Shown: positions 60,400-64,000 of the stretch, piece by piece
How the letters are laid out: every line of letters starts with the position of its first letter
Numbering within the stretch: the first letter of the stretch is position 1
NCBI GenBank assembly: GCA_007026445.1
Contig: VDMD01000022.1
Location: 1-64,000, forward strand
Reading direction: 5' to 3'
DNA length: 64,000 nt
Source: Schizophyllum amplum
Lineage: Eukaryota > Basidiomycota > Agaricomycetes > Agaricales > Schizophyllaceae
Notes under the pieces: generated by a model
Told to the model about the DNA's origin: nothing
The model's input: only the letters and a program-made list of their open reading frames with translations
Databases searched by the model: none
Position numbers and translations under genes: made by a program

Positions 60400-63300
60400 C
60401 TACATTTCCATCTTGTCCTCCTTCTCGTACCCAGGGTTCTTGTGCAATATAACAAACCCTTCCAACACACTCGCGTACGGGAAGAACTCCTCCGTCGCCA
60501 ATTCCGCGCGCTCGGTGGTACCCAGACGCACTGGGGTTTGGTGCGTCTGGAATCCGGAAATCGTCCGTGGCTTTCCTGCTTGGCCCACGACATCGACGGC
60601 CTGAGGACGTTGTGAATATCAGAGAAGGGGTGAATGCAAAAGAAAGCGTACCTGGCCAACGCGAACGGTCACTGGCAACGGATTCAACTCCTCGTCGAGA
60701 GTTATCAAGAACCGCGGGAACATGGCGGGGGTCAGGAAGTACAACATCCAGTGGTACTTGTCCATGATAACTGCGTCAATCGCATAAGTATGCAAGCCCA
60801 CGAAGATGACGTCCACCACACTCACATCCTTTTGCGTCGGTGAACGCGGTCAAGGTCGCCAACAAGCCCGCCACCGCCGGCCTCCCCATGATAGTACGGT
60901 CGGCGAAGAAGGGGTTGAGCCCAATCGTGCCCTTGCCCATATGCACCAATCCCTGCGCAACGCGCACCATGAACAGGCAGTCCGGCTCCTTGTAGTAGTA
61001 GCCCGCGAGCTGCCGCAACATCTGCGCCAGACGCGCGTTGTTCGTGCCGGCGCCGACCAGGCCCATAGCAAAGATGGCGTTAAGCGCGACGTGCAAGTCG
61101 TTGTCGTGGCTGTATTTGGAGAGGGTGTCGAGGATGGGTAATTGCGGGTTGGAGGTGCTGACGAGACCGATGGCGAGGGGGACTGATCTCCTGATGACGG
61201 GCTCGCCGTAGTGCATCTGCAATAAAGTCAGCGCTAGAGCAGCGCAACATGCTGATGGCCTACCAAGTGGTTGAATTGCCGGAGAGACATCTCAGCGCCG
61301 ACCTCCTCGCCCATGGCGATCAAGGCGACGCCGATGACGGCAAAGGCCTGGAAGGTATCGTCCTTGGGTTCCTTCGGTGCCTCCGCGCCCTCCTTTGCTT
61401 CCTCTTTCTTCTCCTTGTCCTCCTCTGCCTTCTTCTCCTCCTTCTCCTTCTCCTTCTCTTTGACGCGATGTGCTCGTCGCAATGATGCAACATGGTCTGC
61501 ACCTTGAGCACATTACCGGTGCCCGCGTACGCGCATGCATCGACAATGACCTGTGCCGTCTTCGCTAACGGGTGCTCGATGGCCTTCAAAGTCTCGATGG
61601 TAGCGTCAGAGGCCTCCTGCAGTCCTGCATCCAATATTAGCGCTCAATTCGACTGACATGAAGATCATAGACAAATCTTACCGAGGTAGAGCATTCCGAG
61701 ACCGAGAACCATGAACCGCCCCCACTTCTCCTCAAGACCACCGTCGCTCCGCTCCGCCCGCTCCATCAACGTCTGCAGGATCGTACCAGTGATCTCGCCG
61801 TTCTCGCTGCCGACGTAGATGAAGCCGAGCGCAAGGGCAGCCAAGCTCGAGATCTCCATCGTCACCGTGTCGTCCGCGACGTGCGGTAGCAGAACGGAGA
61901 GCAAGTCAGGATGCTGCGAGCCTGCGTACGCGAGAGCAAGACCCATGATCGCCGCCGTCTTCAGCGGGACGGACTTGTTCTCCACCTGCTCAGACAGCAA
62001 TGCTGCAGCCGTGTCGGCGTCTGTGCGCACACCGCAGTGGAGGATGCCCGTCGCCAGCAGGGCGCCTGCCTTTATGTGCTCCTCTGCGGAGTAGGTGTAC
62101 TTGTCGACGTGGCTGACACCGACCTCTGAGTCCCAGAGGAGACTGAGACCAAGAGACGCAGCGGCACTCATCATGCCGTGGTCCTTGTTCTTGTATATCC
62201 AGCTATTGCCCTCGTCGGCCTCAACCATGAGCTTGTCGTTGCCGAAGCCTGCGTTGACAAAGGCGTTAACGAACGTGCCCGCAAGATTTGCGCGTGCGGA
62301 GTCGACTGAGGGTGCGTTCGGGCCTGGACTGTGCGTCAGCCAAGCGTAGACCATCGTATTGTATACGCACGGGTGTTCTCAAGATGTGTCTTGTATACAT
62401 CCTCCAAGCTCTTCGCCTCGGCTACACCGACCTCCTTGCCGAAATCGCGGAATGACGCGCTCAAACGGGTGTTGCTGAGGCAGTCAATGAGATCTTGGGG
62501 AAGTTCATCGTCGACATCTGCGTCGCCGTCTTCGTCCGTTGGCGGTTGCAGCCAGACCAAAGGAATCGATGCACGGGCGAGCATAAATGCGAGCTGACGC
62601 TTCATGAGACTGCAGAGAGGTCAGTAGCGATCGGGTCTTAGAAATTACTGACGGGTTGGCAGGGGCGTCGAAGTCTTCACGGATGAGTTCTTGGTCGCCC
62701 AGGCGAATAGCGATGGAGAGCGCTTCGGGGAACTTTGACTGTCGCGAGTATATGGCGTGCGTTGTGCGTAGAATGCGACATCGTCGGGAGGTGGCAGCAG
62801 GGTCACGCATCGAATCATGTACTGGCAGACGCGCCCGTACGTGTTCTCGTCGACCAACTCCACGAGCTCGTTGACGATCTCCAATTCCTCCAAGAGATCG
62901 ACCGCGTCGGGCTCTGCGTTGTGTCCGAGAAGGAAGATGGCGCACTGCTTAGCCAGCGTGCGCAGATCCTCGATGCTCCCAACTTCCAGCGGAACGGCCT
63001 TGACTTCGGCACCCTCCTCTGGTGTCTCGCGAACGCTGTATTCTTCCCCGAGCTCGGCAGCGATGTGGCGAACGTATTCATGGCCCCAGTTCCCGGGATC
63101 GGCGAGTGGGGAATCTGTAGGCCGCATGGATGCTGCCAGCAAGCGATACCGCAGGGTTCCCCGCGGCTCGGTGTCGGAGTACGTCATGGCGAGAACAGAC
63201 AGAATGTCAGCAAAGAGGCTCTGGTAGACGGTTAAGCTGATTCGTTCTGTGTTATAACGCGACCTGACGCACCTTGTCCTCTGATGACGGCCACGCATCG

Positions 63301-63728
63301 TACAACTTCTGCAGTTCAGGGTAGTGGGGACGGAGGAACTTTAGGGGTTTGGGTACAGAGGTCATGGAGGATGTAGATGTCCTGATGAGCGTCCGCAGGG
63401 TTTCCAGAGCTGGCCTGTACAGTTCAGTGTTTGATTCCTGAGAGCGCCTGTAAGTATCCGATCACCACAGCGCGCCGTTGTACGCACCTTCAACCGTTCC
63501 ACCAGCATTTCCAGCTCATTCTTCAGCTGCAGGTCCTCTTCGGACTGCCGATATTGTCAGTCTCGGAGACATCATCGCACATCGACCGCGTACCATGTCC
63601 TCCGAGTCCTTCGTGTCATCGAGCTTGGAGAGGCCCTCGAAGGCGGCCTTCTCAGAGTCCTTTTTCTCCTCAGGCTTCTTCGGATCCTCCGCAGTGACCG
63701 TGAGCTCGTATTCTGTCGGTTGCGGCAT
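60400..63728 (-). CDS. RPN1: 26S proteasome regulatory subunit RPN1 (PSMD2), two frame breaks
   Basis: Largest base subunit of the 19S particle; binds ubiquitin-like receptors, Ubp6 and Rpt ATPases. Ten exons: 63594-63728, 63488-63544, 63273-63437, 62653-63220, 62367-62609, 61682-62328, 61264-61624, 60826-61216, 60652-60770 and 60400-60600, about 962 aa. Blocks: [54 protein letters not shown], then PC repeats such as [15 protein letters not shown] and [16 protein letters not shown] Lys/Glu-rich insert ([19 protein letters not shown]) follows. The C-terminus is [15 protein letters not shown] to YEKEDKMEM. One base appears missing near 62770-62773 and one near 61464-61467. The 38-nt intron at 62329-62366 is unusually short and could instead hide another indel. 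An essential gene in all fungi tested. Confidence 0.93.
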
Positions 63729-64000
63729 AGCAGATGGGCGTGTCAGAAATGCAAGACGCGCGACGCGTAAGCGCGGACGCGTCCACTGTCCGAATGGAGC
63801 TGCTTCTTTGTTGTTGCTTGGCAAGACCCTTCAAGTTGGACTTCACAGTTCTCCGTCTTCTTCAGCGTCCAGCTCACGCCTCAAGCAAGAAGAAGGAATA
63901 GTACAATAAAGATTGTAAGATAGGTAGGCAGTGTATAAGCAGCGGTGCGCTATTAGTGTACGAAGCGGGGTCTGATGCAAGATCCAATATATAGCAAGTC
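63729..64000. promoter_or_regulatory. RPN1 upstream region at the window edge
   Basis: Contains the leader and promoter of RPN1. TATATA at the very end (about 63989) probably belongs to a gene outside the window. I saw no clear proteasome-type control element. Confidence 0.3.

Overview
The window is nuclear DNA of a filamentous basidiomycete, most likely an Agaricomycete. Genes are dense and cut by many introns of about 45-65 nt with GT/GC donors, CT[AG]A-type branch sites and CAG/TAG acceptors. Gene content fits this: a long basidiomycete-type G-protein alpha subunit, an Agaricomycete-type F-box protein, a cellular RNA-dependent RNA polymerase and a MOR2/PAG1 (Furry-like) morphogenesis protein. 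I built gene models by joining ORF fragments at consensus splice sites, with frame continuity and recalled family motifs as tests. No database search was possible.

Layout. 1-1.86 kb: non-coding, with a MITE-like element (429-1067). 1.86-10.84 kb (+ strand): a zinc alcohol dehydrogenase, then three tandem paralogues of a four-helix membrane protein resembling DUF4436, all with the same intron pattern including a 7-nt microexon. 11.5-18.4 kb (- strand): a RasGEF-like exchange factor and a large G-alpha gene, two signalling genes side by side. 18.4-23.3 kb: gene-poor and repeat-rich, with minisatellites, a foldback element with paired hairpins and one possible 188-aa gene. 23.3-44 kb (- strand): LRR/F-box-like protein, RdRP, RRG7-like mitochondrial nuclease-fold protein, short-chain dehydrogenase, F-box protein and the 7.8-kb PAG1/TAO3 gene. 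44-49 kb: gene-poor, with short tandem arrays. 49-50.8 kb (+ strand): an AIM9-like mitochondrial phosphotransferase. 50.8-53.6 kb: no gene seen, but an old direct duplication. 53.6-63.7 kb (- strand): NmrA-like protein, MLH1, an M20 dipeptidase/amidohydrolase and proteasome subunit RPN1, closely spaced head to tail.

Data caveat. The gene models need about 21 single-base frame corrections, all to the right of 16 kb, many in or beside short homopolymers (17 missing and 4 extra bases). They hit RPN1 and MLH1, which should be intact, so residual assembly indels are more likely than pseudogenes. The leftmost 15 kb needs none.

The window holds one gene-silencing component (RdRP), one mismatch-repair ATPase (MLH1), a proteasome base subunit (RPN1), cell-polarity and signalling genes (PAG1, G-alpha, RasGEF), and the tandem membrane-protein triplet, which is the least described part. 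I did not find a dedicated novel multi-gene system. The most unusual signals are the conserved microexon in the triplet, the 4-nt microexon in G-alpha, the GC-AG introns, and the foldback element with compensated stems.
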